Positions 23,923-32,451 of a stretch of DNA of 49,305 nt are shown here, piece by piece. The translations under genes and the position numbers were made by a program. Under the pieces are notes generated by a model. The model was not told the origin of the DNA. It saw only the letters and a program-made list of their open reading frames with translations, and ran no database searches. Numbering within the stretch: the first letter of the stretch is position 1; the number at the start of each line of letters is the position of its first letter. Source of the stretch: a virus; the IMG/VR virus record IMGVR_UViG_3300025120_000094, positions 1 through 49,305 of that record; one strand, given 5' to 3'.

Positions 23923-26618
23923 TGAGTTATCAAGAAAGAAAATATAATCAAAACGGAAAATTTAATAGAAACTCAGTTGGTCCAGTACCTACACTTAGTT
24001 CCGATATATCAATATTTAACAGACCATCATATATCATTAGTGGTGCTACTAGTATTGAATGTCCAAGTGTTACTTGTAATATTAACAATGTACCATATAA
24101 TGATATATTTACTGGTACAACAGATTGCTTTACAGTTAGTGCTTTATCAGATACTTGCTTTAATTCAATTAATTGGATAACTAATATATATGAAGATAGT
24201 GTTTTAAAATACACTAAAAACTTTTATTCATCTACAGGACTTAATGGACCTATTATAGATGTAGCAACATTTAGTGGTTCTGTAGTAACAGCATTTGACA
24301 CTTTAAATTACGATTACACTTTTGACGGTACTGGATTTACAGTTACTAATAATACTGGACTTAAAAATTTAATACTAGAATTAACAACTGAATTAGATTA
24401 TGATGTTAATTGCCCTGTAACTGGTAATACCACTGGGTTTACGTCATGCTCTTGTCCAGCTGGATACACAGCAACCATATATAATGACGGTTGCCAAAAA
24501 ATAACAACAACCGCATCCACATTTAATGGTACTGGACCTACGGTAGCAGCTGGAGACGTAGAAGTTAATTACGGAAGTTTTGGAGCTTATTTTTATTCGG
24601 ATATAACAAATGTAACTGACTTACCTATAACTAGAACTGGGTCAACAACAGACTTAGCAACGCAAAACGGGACAGTTATAACTCAAACAAACATATCTTC
24701 TCCTAGTAATACATTCTGGGATGCAAACGGGTCAACATCACAAGGTAGATTAAATAACGTTGGTGTATCCGCTAGCACTACTGAATGGTTAGGGTTTACG
24801 GAATGTATAGAACTAACAGAGACTAAGGTTTACTATATAGGTATAGCTGCAGATAATTACATAAGATTTTCAATAGATGGGGTTTCTATATTAGATATAG
24901 GGGGCGACACACCATCATCAGCAAATGATTATACTCAAAACTTTAATATATGGCATGTACTACCTTATACACTTACATCAGGTAAACACATAATAGAGGT
25001 TTATGGTAGAAACTTTAGTAGTGATTCGGCTTTTGGTGCTGAAATATACAACCCAACTGACTTAACAACACTTATAAGTTCAAGCTCAACAGGTACAACT
25101 GGATTAATATTTTCAACATTTGGCAGAATAGGTAGTAATTACGACTTAGGTACAACAATAGGGTACACATGCCCTACAGGGTACGCTTTAGATACATGTA
25201 GTGGTGGAACACCAGTATGTACTTTAATTGAAAACTCACCTGAAGATTGTGTGTTTACTGGAACTTGTGAAACAAAAGAAACTGTATGTGATTTAGATTT
25301 CAGCGGTATAACACTTAACGATAGTAACGTATATCTGTTAACTGGACAAACTGAATTTAATTTAACTTTTGATTTTACTGGTAATACATCATCATTCATC
25401 GATGATAACGCTAAATTTAAATATAACATACATAAATACGTACCTGGATTAAGTAGATTTAATACTTCACCAATATACTCGTCAGAATATATTAATTGGT
25501 CTGGTTTTAGTGGTACTAGTGCTTATACAGCAGCAATAACTGCATCTACAATATCACCTGACGGCGAATATATAATTAAGGGGCAATTTAAACACGATGT
25601 AAGCACCGAGTTTGGAAAACTACTAGGTTATGAATACACAACAGCATCTAGTGTAATTGGAGACCCATACGGTATTTATCAATCTGATAAAGATAAATAT
25701 TTTATAGTCCTTAGAGAAGCGGATAAACCAACACTTAGTGATAGTGAACTAAATGAGGGTGGGTCATTAAACGGACTAAGTGTAGGTTCAATAGCTTTAG
25801 ATGGAACAACCACAGAATTTAATTTACCTGAAAACTTAGGTGATTATATAATATCATTAAACGGAATTACACTATCACCATTTAGTGACTATTCGATTAA
25901 TAATTTAGAACTAGATGATAACACTGTTTCTTTTTTAAAGTTATCTGGACAAACCTTTAACGGAGATATACTAACATATGCTTATACTAACAGCTTAGAA
26001 ACAAATAATATTAAAGCAGATTATTTTGATATAGACACCCCAATTGTTAGTGGTGCTACTAATGGGCAAGGTACAAATACTATTTACTATAATACTACTA
26101 AGAGTAAGTATGAGATGTATTTAAGTATGACACCTGTAACTAGTAATGACATAATTGTAACTTTAAATGGTGTAACGCTAGCTAATAATGTTGACTATTT
26201 TCAATCAAACACAAATCCTAACAGGATTATATTCGAAGGTAACCTAATTGTTGGTGATTTACTAACAGCGTACTATAACACCAACACAAATATACAAGGT
26301 AATCAATTTGGAACTGGGATAACAGTTTCATGGACAATACAAAACGCACCAATTAATAATGACGGTCTATTTACTGTTGAAATATCAAATGATGAAAATT
26401 TTACATCTATAGTATCATCAGGAACTACAAGTTATATTACTAACGAAACAAGTTATGGTAAACTTGTAAATTTAGTTGGTGCGTTTGGTGATAAACAATA
26501 TTACAGAGTAAAGAATGAAAAAAAGTTTAAAAACTTATGTGGGGAAACCCTTACAACAGAAAAATATAGTGAAACTGTTGAAATAACAATACAAACAAAT
26601 TTAATTAATTCTTACTAA
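23922..26618 (+). CDS. Tail fibre protein with PA14-like module
   Basis: An 898-aa fibre-like protein sharing one module with the 1995-aa adhesin. At about residues 178-450 are CSCPAGYTATIYNDGCQ, the PA14-like core (EWLGFTECIELTETKVYYI, AADNYIRFSIDG, TSGKHIIEVYGRN, FGAEIYNPTDL) and the closing CPTGYALDTCSGGTPVC. The following ~450 residues are beta-rich, with two similar units of the form LPENLGDYIISLNGITLSPF and VTSNDIIVTLNGVTLANNVD, like the short receptor-domain repeats found in phage fibres. The last ~90 residues resemble a fibronectin-like fold. The ATG overlaps the stop of the 80-aa gene. The close match to the upstream adhesin indicates duplication and module exchange. Confidence 0.75.
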   Translation: MSYQERKYNQNGKFNRNSVGPVPTLSSDISIFNRPSYIISGATSIECPSVTCNINNVPYNDIFTGTTDCFTVSALSDTCFNSINWITNIYEDSVLKYTKNFYSSTGLNGPIIDVATFSGSVVTAFDTLNYDYTFDGTGFTVTNNTGLKNLILELTTELDYDVNCPVTGNTTGFTSCSCPAGYTATIYNDGCQKITTTASTFNGTGPTVAAGDVEVNYGSFGAYFYSDITNVTDLPITRTGSTTDLATQNGTVITQTNISSPSNTFWDANGSTSQGRLNNVGVSASTTEWLGFTECIELTETKVYYIGIAADNYIRFSIDGVSILDIGGDTPSSANDYTQNFNIWHVLPYTLTSGKHIIEVYGRNFSSDSAFGAEIYNPTDLTTLISSSSTGTTGLIFSTFGRIGSNYDLGTTIGYTCPTGYALDTCSGGTPVCTLIENSPEDCVFTGTCETKETVCDLDFSGITLNDSNVYLLTGQTEFNLTFDFTGNTSSFIDDNAKFKYNIHKYVPGLSRFNTSPIYSSEYINWSGFSGTSAYTAAITASTISPDGEYIIKGQFKHDVSTEFGKLLGYEYTTASSVIGDPYGIYQSDKDKYFIVLREADKPTLSDSELNEGGSLNGLSVGSIALDGTTTEFNLPENLGDYIISLNGITLSPFSDYSINNLELDDNTVSFLKLSGQTFNGDILTYAYTNSLETNNIKADYFDIDTPIVSGATNGQGTNTIYYNTTKSKYEMYLSMTPVTSNDIIVTLNGVTLANNVDYFQSNTNPNRIIFEGNLIVGDLLTAYYNTNTNIQGNQFGTGITVSWTIQNAPINNDGLFTVEISNDENFTSIVSSGTTSYITNETSYGKLVNLVGAFGDKQYYRVKNEKKFKNLCGETLTTEKYSETVEITIQTNLINSY

Positions 26619-26672
26619 ACATTTATTTTTTAGTATTTATTATTAAAATAAAGAATAAAGATATTTATAACT

Positions 26673-28844
26673 ATGAGCTACATAATTAACAAAACTAATG
26701 CCTTTGTCAACATTAAGTTAACCGAAACTGGTAGACAAAAGTTAGCACAAGGACAATTAAACTTCACATCATTTGGGATAGGTGATTCAGAAATCAACTA
26801 TGATAGAGAAGACCTACATGACACATACGGAACTACAACTGGATATCCTTCATTATCTGGTACTAGTAAAGTATTAACTCCATTTGACAGACAGCCAGAT
26901 ATAAAATCATATATCACCGCCACAAGTAATAATAATGAAAATTTAAACCCTTTAAACCCTTCACAAATTAGCACAATAAAAGCAGTTGTAAATAACGAAG
27001 CGTTAGAAAGAGGGTTCTTTAGTGGAGATAGCTCAAATTACATAACATACACAGGTGACACTTATACAAACGGTACAGGAACAGTAGTAGCTCTTACTGG
27101 CGGTACTTCATTAGTTATAGGTACAGGAACTACTTGTAGTGTAGGTGACTATATATTACTTAAAGTAGGTAATGACACCGTAGGTAGTTTAAGTTTAAAT
27201 CAAAACACTACACCAGTACCACATTTATGGTATAAAATACAAACGATAACAACAAGTGTTGATACTAACGATACTGTTGAATTAGACAGGCAGTTACCTG
27301 GTATATCGGCAGCAACTGCAACATCACAATTCTTTATATATCCAGGTGGTAATGTAGAGGGTTCATTTGGATTTGAAACAACCACACCATATTGGAATAG
27401 TAATACTTTAGATTTTGCTGGATGTTGTGATGTATCTTGTGGTGATGTACCAGTATTAAATCAAAACTCTGTTTGGTGTGAAAACCTAGCAGGTATGACA
27501 GGTACAAGCGTAGCTAATGATATAGTAACAAGCCCAAATGAAAGTTTTGAAAAGTTTGGTTCTAATGACTATTTAGGTCAAAAGTATCCTTATTTTGAAG
27601 TTGATTGTACAGGACAATCTATTGATGTAGATATTTGTAATAACCCTGGGGAATCAGTAATAGATGATGCACATAAATCAATATCAATATTACACTATAC
27701 TAATAATACTATTTCAAATTATTATGGTGAGTTTTTCTTTATTGATGGAGCATATAGTAAAACATTAAAATTAGAGTTACCAGACTTAATGTATCATAGA
27801 AGAGATTTTAGTACAGAAGATGGAACCACTATGGGTATGACATTCATAGCAACTGGAACCACAAAATACATTGGAACTTCTGATTTAGAATACATTGATT
27901 TAATCGAAGACCCATCATTAGTTAGTGGTACTGAAAAAGTTGTTGGTAAAGTATTTCCACAATTAAAGAGTATGATTATTAATGATGATGAAATTGTAGC
28001 AGCAACTTCATATAAATCAAATAGAAACTGGACTTTGCCACCACTTAAAGCTAAACTTGTTTCTTCTGCCAGTGGTACAACTGGTGGGGTATTAAATATA
28101 GGTAAAACAATGTATATAACTTATACATTTGAAAATACTACAGGAACAGGTCTTACAACCACATTACCTTGCCAATACTATACTAAATTAGAAAATAATA
28201 CATCAAGCAGTAAAGATGTTGAATTTAACATAGATGGTTTAGATTTATTACCTTATATGAGAAAAGAAGAAAAAGGCACATATGATGGTATGGGGTTCTC
28301 AGCTAGAAACTTTAAAGTATTATATCAGATAGTCGATGAAGACATTATTAGACCATCATCAAATGCATGGAAAGTTTACGATTTTACAAGTACGGCAATA
28401 ACTAGTGGTGCAACTGAAACAATAGACCCTAAATTATTAGAAATTCAAAACCCAACTATAAATGGTTTCTTAATTGACGGTACGGTATCAGGAGCCTCAA
28501 CTACTTTTAGTATTATGGGAACGGAATCTTTAAACATGGCATCTAATACAGAGCCTAATAATCTTCAGTTTGGTGATGAAAGGTTCTTTTACGGTAACTT
28601 AAAAACTTACATTGGAGCTACGATATTTAAAACTATATTTAATATTAATATATCGGCTGACGACTTTAAAACAACTAGTAATATTACTAGACCAGATAGC
28701 TTAGCTGACCCAGCAGATATTAGAGTAACTGAAATAGGTATATACGATAACGATAACGCATTAGTAATGATTGGTAAATTAAGTAAACCAGTTAAATTAA
28801 CAGCAGGTAATACTGTTATGTTAGAATTAGCAATTGACTTTTAA
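26673..28844 (+). CDS. Tail-collar-like fibre protein, paralog 1
   Basis: A 723-aa virion protein. The N-terminus reads INKTNAFVNIKLTETGRQKL and then LNFTSFGIGDSEINY. The C-terminus reads DIRVTEIGIYDNDNALVMIG and then KLSKPVKLTAGNTVML. These are the two conserved halves of phage tail-collar fibre N-terminal domains: an L-T-x-x-G-x-x-K-L opening, an x-G-D box, and a T-E-I-G-I-Y-D...L-x-x-I-G-K-L-x-K-P closing strand. Here the halves are separated by ~600 residues of beta-rich insert. The next gene has the same ends with a shorter middle, so the pair arose by tandem duplication. The gap before it contains a relaxed version of the AATAAAGAA motif. Confidence 0.72.
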   Translation: MSYIINKTNAFVNIKLTETGRQKLAQGQLNFTSFGIGDSEINYDREDLHDTYGTTTGYPSLSGTSKVLTPFDRQPDIKSYITATSNNNENLNPLNPSQISTIKAVVNNEALERGFFSGDSSNYITYTGDTYTNGTGTVVALTGGTSLVIGTGTTCSVGDYILLKVGNDTVGSLSLNQNTTPVPHLWYKIQTITTSVDTNDTVELDRQLPGISAATATSQFFIYPGGNVEGSFGFETTTPYWNSNTLDFAGCCDVSCGDVPVLNQNSVWCENLAGMTGTSVANDIVTSPNESFEKFGSNDYLGQKYPYFEVDCTGQSIDVDICNNPGESVIDDAHKSISILHYTNNTISNYYGEFFFIDGAYSKTLKLELPDLMYHRRDFSTEDGTTMGMTFIATGTTKYIGTSDLEYIDLIEDPSLVSGTEKVVGKVFPQLKSMIINDDEIVAATSYKSNRNWTLPPLKAKLVSSASGTTGGVLNIGKTMYITYTFENTTGTGLTTTLPCQYYTKLENNTSSSKDVEFNIDGLDLLPYMRKEEKGTYDGMGFSARNFKVLYQIVDEDIIRPSSNAWKVYDFTSTAITSGATETIDPKLLEIQNPTINGFLIDGTVSGASTTFSIMGTESLNMASNTEPNNLQFGDERFFYGNLKTYIGATIFKTIFNINISADDFKTTSNITRPDSLADPADIRVTEIGIYDNDNALVMIGKLSKPVKLTAGNTVMLELAIDF

Positions 28845-28855
28845 ATAAAATAAAA

Positions 28856-30067
28856 ATGGGATTTTTACAAAACACTTCACAATATGAATTAGTTGCAAAA
28901 CTTACACCACAAGGTAGACGGAAATTAGCAACTAGCTCAAACACTCTAATAACTACATTTAGTCTTGGTGACTCTGATAGTTATTACGTTTCACTATCTG
29001 GACTTACTGGAGGTCAAGTTCCAGCGATATCAGGAAACGGTAACGGTGTTGATTTAAGTAATGGTGGGGCTAACTACGTATTAAGAAGTACACTAAATCT
29101 TAACGGGAGTACCGATAAAAAACCAGTAGACCCAGCATCTATATCAGTTGTAAACAGCTTCGAACACGTAGGGTTTAAAACAGTACCATTTTATTATAGT
29201 TCAAACACAATAACACAGAACTGTATTGATTTAAATGACACGCAAACAGATAGCTTAACAAACTTATTTTATTCCTTTGCTTTACCAACAACAGCTTCAG
29301 ATTTTAATAAATACACAGGATTAACATCGAGTCAAGGTGGTTACTTAAATACTGCATATAGCGGTATAGCTCAAACTAAAATATTGGTAGTTGGTATTGA
29401 CGTAGGTCAGTACTCAGAATTAATAGATGGTAAAAGTATTAAATTAGAAATGGCTACCAGTGCATCAACGTATAGTATTTACGGTACATATGAAACAAAA
29501 GGTTCTCCATTAACAACCGAAGATACCGCTGTAGTGGATTCTTCAACTAACATCACAAAGTACGGACCAAATAGAACAATGTTATTTTCTGATTCTATAT
29601 TAAAACCAAACGGCGGTGACGCAACTAAAAGTTGGGCTACTGGGTACTCACAAAGTAAACCTTTTAGTACAAACGGAAAACAAAGATTTAACGCAACAAC
29701 AAATCCTAATTTAGGTTTAGTTGCCGATAAACCAGTTGGTGTTGCTTATTTAGATAAAGGATTTTTGGTTATAACAGAACCAACAATAGTCAACTCTTAT
29801 AACTCCACTTACTCTGGAGCTACTGGAACTTCAGTTACTTTCGATACGGTTAGAAACAAGGTATCACAATCAATTACATGTTTAGCTAATAGAGGTGAAT
29901 TTGGAGTTTCAAATAACCCAACATGGTCAGCTGGTGACATACCAAGAATTACCGAAGTAGCTATGTTTGATACTAGTAACACACTTATTGCAATAGGTAA
30001 ATTAAATAAACCGTACAATAAACCAAAAGACGACTTCATAGCATTTAATATTACTATAGAGTATTAA
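28856..30067 (+). CDS. Tail-collar-like fibre protein, paralog 2
   Basis: A 403-aa shorter paralog of the preceding protein. Its N-terminus, YELVAKLTPQGRRKLATSSN with TTFSLGDSDSYY, and its C-terminus, PRITEVAMFDTSNTLIAIG then KLNKPYNKPKDDFIAFNI, align with both ends of the 723-aa protein. The central region is different and shorter, so the family keeps a fixed framework and swaps the middle. It starts 11 nt after its paralog and is the last structural gene of this block; DNA-metabolism genes follow. A host-contact or collar position on the virion is the natural reading but is not proven. Confidence 0.72.
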   Translation: MGFLQNTSQYELVAKLTPQGRRKLATSSNTLITTFSLGDSDSYYVSLSGLTGGQVPAISGNGNGVDLSNGGANYVLRSTLNLNGSTDKKPVDPASISVVNSFEHVGFKTVPFYYSSNTITQNCIDLNDTQTDSLTNLFYSFALPTTASDFNKYTGLTSSQGGYLNTAYSGIAQTKILVVGIDVGQYSELIDGKSIKLEMATSASTYSIYGTYETKGSPLTTEDTAVVDSSTNITKYGPNRTMLFSDSILKPNGGDATKSWATGYSQSKPFSTNGKQRFNATTNPNLGLVADKPVGVAYLDKGFLVITEPTIVNSYNSTYSGATGTSVTFDTVRNKVSQSITCLANRGEFGVSNNPTWSAGDIPRITEVAMFDTSNTLIAIGKLNKPYNKPKDDFIAFNITIEY

Positions 30068-30115
30068 AGCTTTACATTTAGATAAATTAAATTATACTTA
30101 ATTAAAATTAATACA

Positions 30116-30781
30116 ATGGAGTATAATGAAGATTCGACTAGTAATAAAAAAAGTTTTGTACTAGGGTTAGATGTATCAACAAAGACGATAGGTATCGCTT
30201 TATTTGAAAATGATGGAAATAAGGGTAAGTTAAAACTACTACATCACGTAACACCTCAAGTAAAACCAAAACCAGAAAGTGCCATGCAAACTCTTTTTGA
30301 AAAAGCTAGGATATTTGAAGAGGAATTCTTAAATAAATATTTAGATTTAGATATCGACAAAGTAATAATAGAAGAACCCTTAGTACGCTCAAATAATGTA
30401 AATACTGTTGCAACCCTTTTAAGGTTTAATGGTATGATTTCTAGGTCGGTATATGACATCTTAGGTATTGTTCCAGACTTCATATCTTCTTATGCTGCAA
30501 GAAAATACGCATTTCCAGAATTAATGGGTAAAAGAACAAAAACAAAGGCTGGTAAAGTTTTCACGGAATCTCAACTAAGTAAAAAAGAGCCAGTACTTTT
30601 CGGCTCACTACCTTACGATATTGACAAGAAGCAAGTTATATTCGATAAAGTGGCTGACTTAGAACCTCAAGTAACCTGGCTTTACAAGAAAAACAGAACA
30701 CTTAAAAATGAAAATTTTGATATGAGTGATGCATACGCTTGCTGTTTAGGTTATATGCAGAAAGAAGGTTTTTGGTCTTAA
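30116..30781 (+). CDS. RuvC-like Holliday junction resolvase
   Basis: A 221-aa RNase H-fold nuclease of the RuvC type, expected to cut branched DNA during phage recombination or before packaging. All four acidic residues are in place: D19 in VLGLDVSTKTIGIAL, E86 (or E87) in VIIEEPL, and D202 with D205 in DMSDAYA, matching RuvC's D...E...DxxD pattern. Residues 130-190 form an insert rich in Lys between the second and third motifs. It is the first gene of the DNA-metabolism block and sits with the primase and the gp46/47-like pair. A TACATTTA element about 40 nt upstream is a weak promoter candidate. It is unrelated to the RuvC domain of the nuclease at 534-1829 beyond the common fold. Confidence 0.85.
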   Translation: MEYNEDSTSNKKSFVLGLDVSTKTIGIALFENDGNKGKLKLLHHVTPQVKPKPESAMQTLFEKARIFEEEFLNKYLDLDIDKVIIEEPLVRSNNVNTVATLLRFNGMISRSVYDILGIVPDFISSYAARKYAFPELMGKRTKTKAGKVFTESQLSKKEPVLFGSLPYDIDKKQVIFDKVADLEPQVTWLYKKNRTLKNENFDMSDAYACCLGYMQKEGFWS

Positions 30782-30784
30782 TAT

Positions 30785-30815
30785 TTGTAGTTTACAACTA
30801 TTTTTAATATATTTG
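30785..30815 (+). promoter_or_regulatory. Bacteroidota-type promoter, TTG-N20-TATATTTG
   Basis: TTG at 30785-30787 and TATATTTG at 30808-30815 have the same 20-nt spacing as the promoter of the CRISPR unit. The primase ATG follows 5 nt later, so the mRNA would have little or no leader. Confidence 0.7.
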
Positions 30816-30820
30816 TTTTC

Positions 30821-31777
30821 ATGTCTCAAATAATAGCTGATATATTAAAACAATTCTTAGGTGAACCTTACGAACACAATGAGGAAAAGGGTCAAATGTC
30901 ATTTGATTGTCCAGCTTGTGCCGAAGATAAAGGTTTAAGTCATGGTGATGGTAAACACAAATTAGCTATAAACTATAATAAAAATAAGTTTCAGTGTTGG
31001 GTATGTAAGTTTGATAACAACATGCATGGTAATGTACCAACATTAATAAAAAGGTACGGTAATAAAAAAATACTTAAGGAGTATGAAATAGTAAGACCAT
31101 CCACACACGATGTCAGTATACTACCTAAGTACATTAGACCAGATATAGAGCTACCTAAAGGCTTTAAAAAAATATCTGAAAGCAACTATAAAGACTACAA
31201 TTATGGAAATGCTTATAGGTACTTAAGGAATAGAGGTATAGACGATAAACTAATTAAAGAATATAATATAGGATACACTACTGTAGGTAATTACCACAAT
31301 AGAATTATAATACCTTCGTATGATGATTTAGGTGATTTAAATTACTTCATAAGTAGGTCTTGGGATAAATCCAAGAAACCAAAATATCTAAATCCAGATA
31401 TACCAAAACAAGAGTTTATATTTAACGAAAAGACTATTAACTGGGATGGTACAATATATCTAGTTGAAGGGGTATTTGACCATATAGTAGTTCCAAACTC
31501 AATACCTTTATTAGGTAAAATTATGTATCCCAAATTAAAATCAACGTTATTTAATAATGCTAAATCAGATATTGTAATCTTATTAGATGATGACGCTAAA
31601 GATGATGCTATAATGATTTATAAAGACTTAAATATTGGTAAGTTATATAATAGGATAAAAAAATGTACACCACCTACAGATACAGACCCTTCGTTAGTTT
31701 TTGAAAGAGAAGGTAATAAAGGTATAATTAAACTACTTAGGAGTTCAGAAAAAATACTAGAAAGTAAATTATATTAA
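30821..31777 (+). CDS. DNA primase with zinc finger and Toprim domain
   Basis: A 318-aa primase that would make RNA primers for lagging-strand synthesis. The N-terminal zinc finger uses C30, C33, C59 and C62 (FDCPACAED ... FQCWVCKFD). A linker with YRYLRNRGIDDKLIKEYNIGY is typical of DnaG-type primases. The Toprim domain carries E216 in IYLVEGVFDH and the D256-D258 cluster in VILLDDDAKDDA, the metal-binding residues. The protein is shorter than bacterial DnaG (~580 aa) and closer to the phage T4 gp61 class. No helicase domain is fused, so a separate helicase is expected elsewhere in the genome. The stop codon overlaps that of the convergent gene at 31774-32385. Confidence 0.88.
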   Translation: MSQIIADILKQFLGEPYEHNEEKGQMSFDCPACAEDKGLSHGDGKHKLAINYNKNKFQCWVCKFDNNMHGNVPTLIKRYGNKKILKEYEIVRPSTHDVSILPKYIRPDIELPKGFKKISESNYKDYNYGNAYRYLRNRGIDDKLIKEYNIGYTTVGNYHNRIIIPSYDDLGDLNYFISRSWDKSKKPKYLNPDIPKQEFIFNEKTINWDGTIYLVEGVFDHIVVPNSIPLLGKIMYPKLKSTLFNNAKSDIVILLDDDAKDDAIMIYKDLNIGKLYNRIKKCTPPTDTDPSLVFEREGNKGIIKLLRSSEKILESKLY

Positions 31778-32385
31778 GAAGTGCTATACATTCTATCAAA
31801 GAAATTACCAGCCAAGTCTTCCAATTCATTAATAAATTCATAACCAACATCTTCCAAGAACTCATCACCCTCAGCTTTTAATTTTATATATAATGATTTA
31901 TCTGACATTCTAAACTCTGTGTTGTGTGCATTAAAGAATTCTGGGTCACTATCTACACAACCAAAATCTAAACAATCAACATAGTATTTATCATCAGGAG
32001 TCAACTTAACAACATCTATATTAGGGTTAATACCAGAAATAAACTTATTAATAACGTTAATAACACCCTCCCTTGTGTCCCCTTCTCTATCAGTAATAAG
32101 TGGTTTTGGGTATACGTGTTGCATAGCTAGTTCGTGCATAATTGGGCCGTATCCCTTTAGTGCCGCTACTTTATTTACGGAATATCTGCCATTTTCATCA
32201 CGAATAGTTATCGTACCTTTCACACCAAGAGACCTATCACTGTCATCATATTCAACCATATCATATAATACAATAGTATTTCCAGGTAATAAAAACAACC
32301 CAATATCTTCACTAATATTAGATTGGTTAATTGCGACTTCACCTAACAGCGACTCTCTTAGTAACTTCTTTATTAAATTTTTCAT
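31774..32385 (-). CDS. Hypothetical protein, the only reverse-strand gene
   Basis: A 203-aa acidic protein with no family I recognise. It begins MKNLIKKLLRESLLGEV, a short basic amphipathic helix like those at the start of several late proteins in this window, and then becomes acidic and probably globular (VVLYDMVEYDDSDRSLGVKG is approximated by TIVLYDMVEYDDSDRSL). It is transcribed opposite to all its neighbours. Its stop codon overlaps the primase stop by 3 nt, and its start faces the intein-containing nuclease across a 66-bp divergent gap with a candidate late promoter. Expression late in infection, as a head or internal protein, is a possible reading from the N-terminus and promoter only. 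Confidence 0.7.
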   Translation of the reverse strand: MKNLIKKLLRESLLGEVAINQSNISEDIGLFLLPGNTIVLYDMVEYDDSDRSLGVKGTITIRDENGRYSVNKVAALKGYGPIMHELAMQHVYPKPLITDREGDTREGVINVINKFISGINPNIDVVKLTPDDKYYVDCLDFGCVDSDPEFFNAHNTEFRMSDKSLYIKLKAEGDEFLEDVGYEFINELEDLAGNFFDRMYSTS

Positions 32386-32387
32386 AC

Positions 32388-32404
32388 TTCTTTATTATAA
32401 ATAG
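32388..32404 (-). promoter_or_regulatory. Reverse-strand copy of the ATATTTATAATAAAGAA motif
   Basis: Read on the reverse strand this is CTATTTATAATAAAGAA, one mismatch from the exact motif and 2 nt before the ATG of the 203-aa gene. The orientation follows the gene, which supports a directional promoter or start-site signal rather than chance AT-richness. Confidence 0.5.
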
Positions 32405-32435
32405 TTGAATTACTAGTAAAAAAATGATATATTTG
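32405..32435 (+). promoter_or_regulatory. Bacteroidota-type promoter, TTG-N20-TATATTTG
   Basis: TTG at 32405-32407 and TATATTTG at 32428-32435 are again exactly 20 nt apart. It reads into the nuclease gene at 32452 and abuts the reverse-strand motif at 32388-32404, so the 66-bp gap looks like a compact divergent control region with two promoter classes. Confidence 0.7.
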
Positions 32436-32451
32436 TTGATAAACTATTTTT

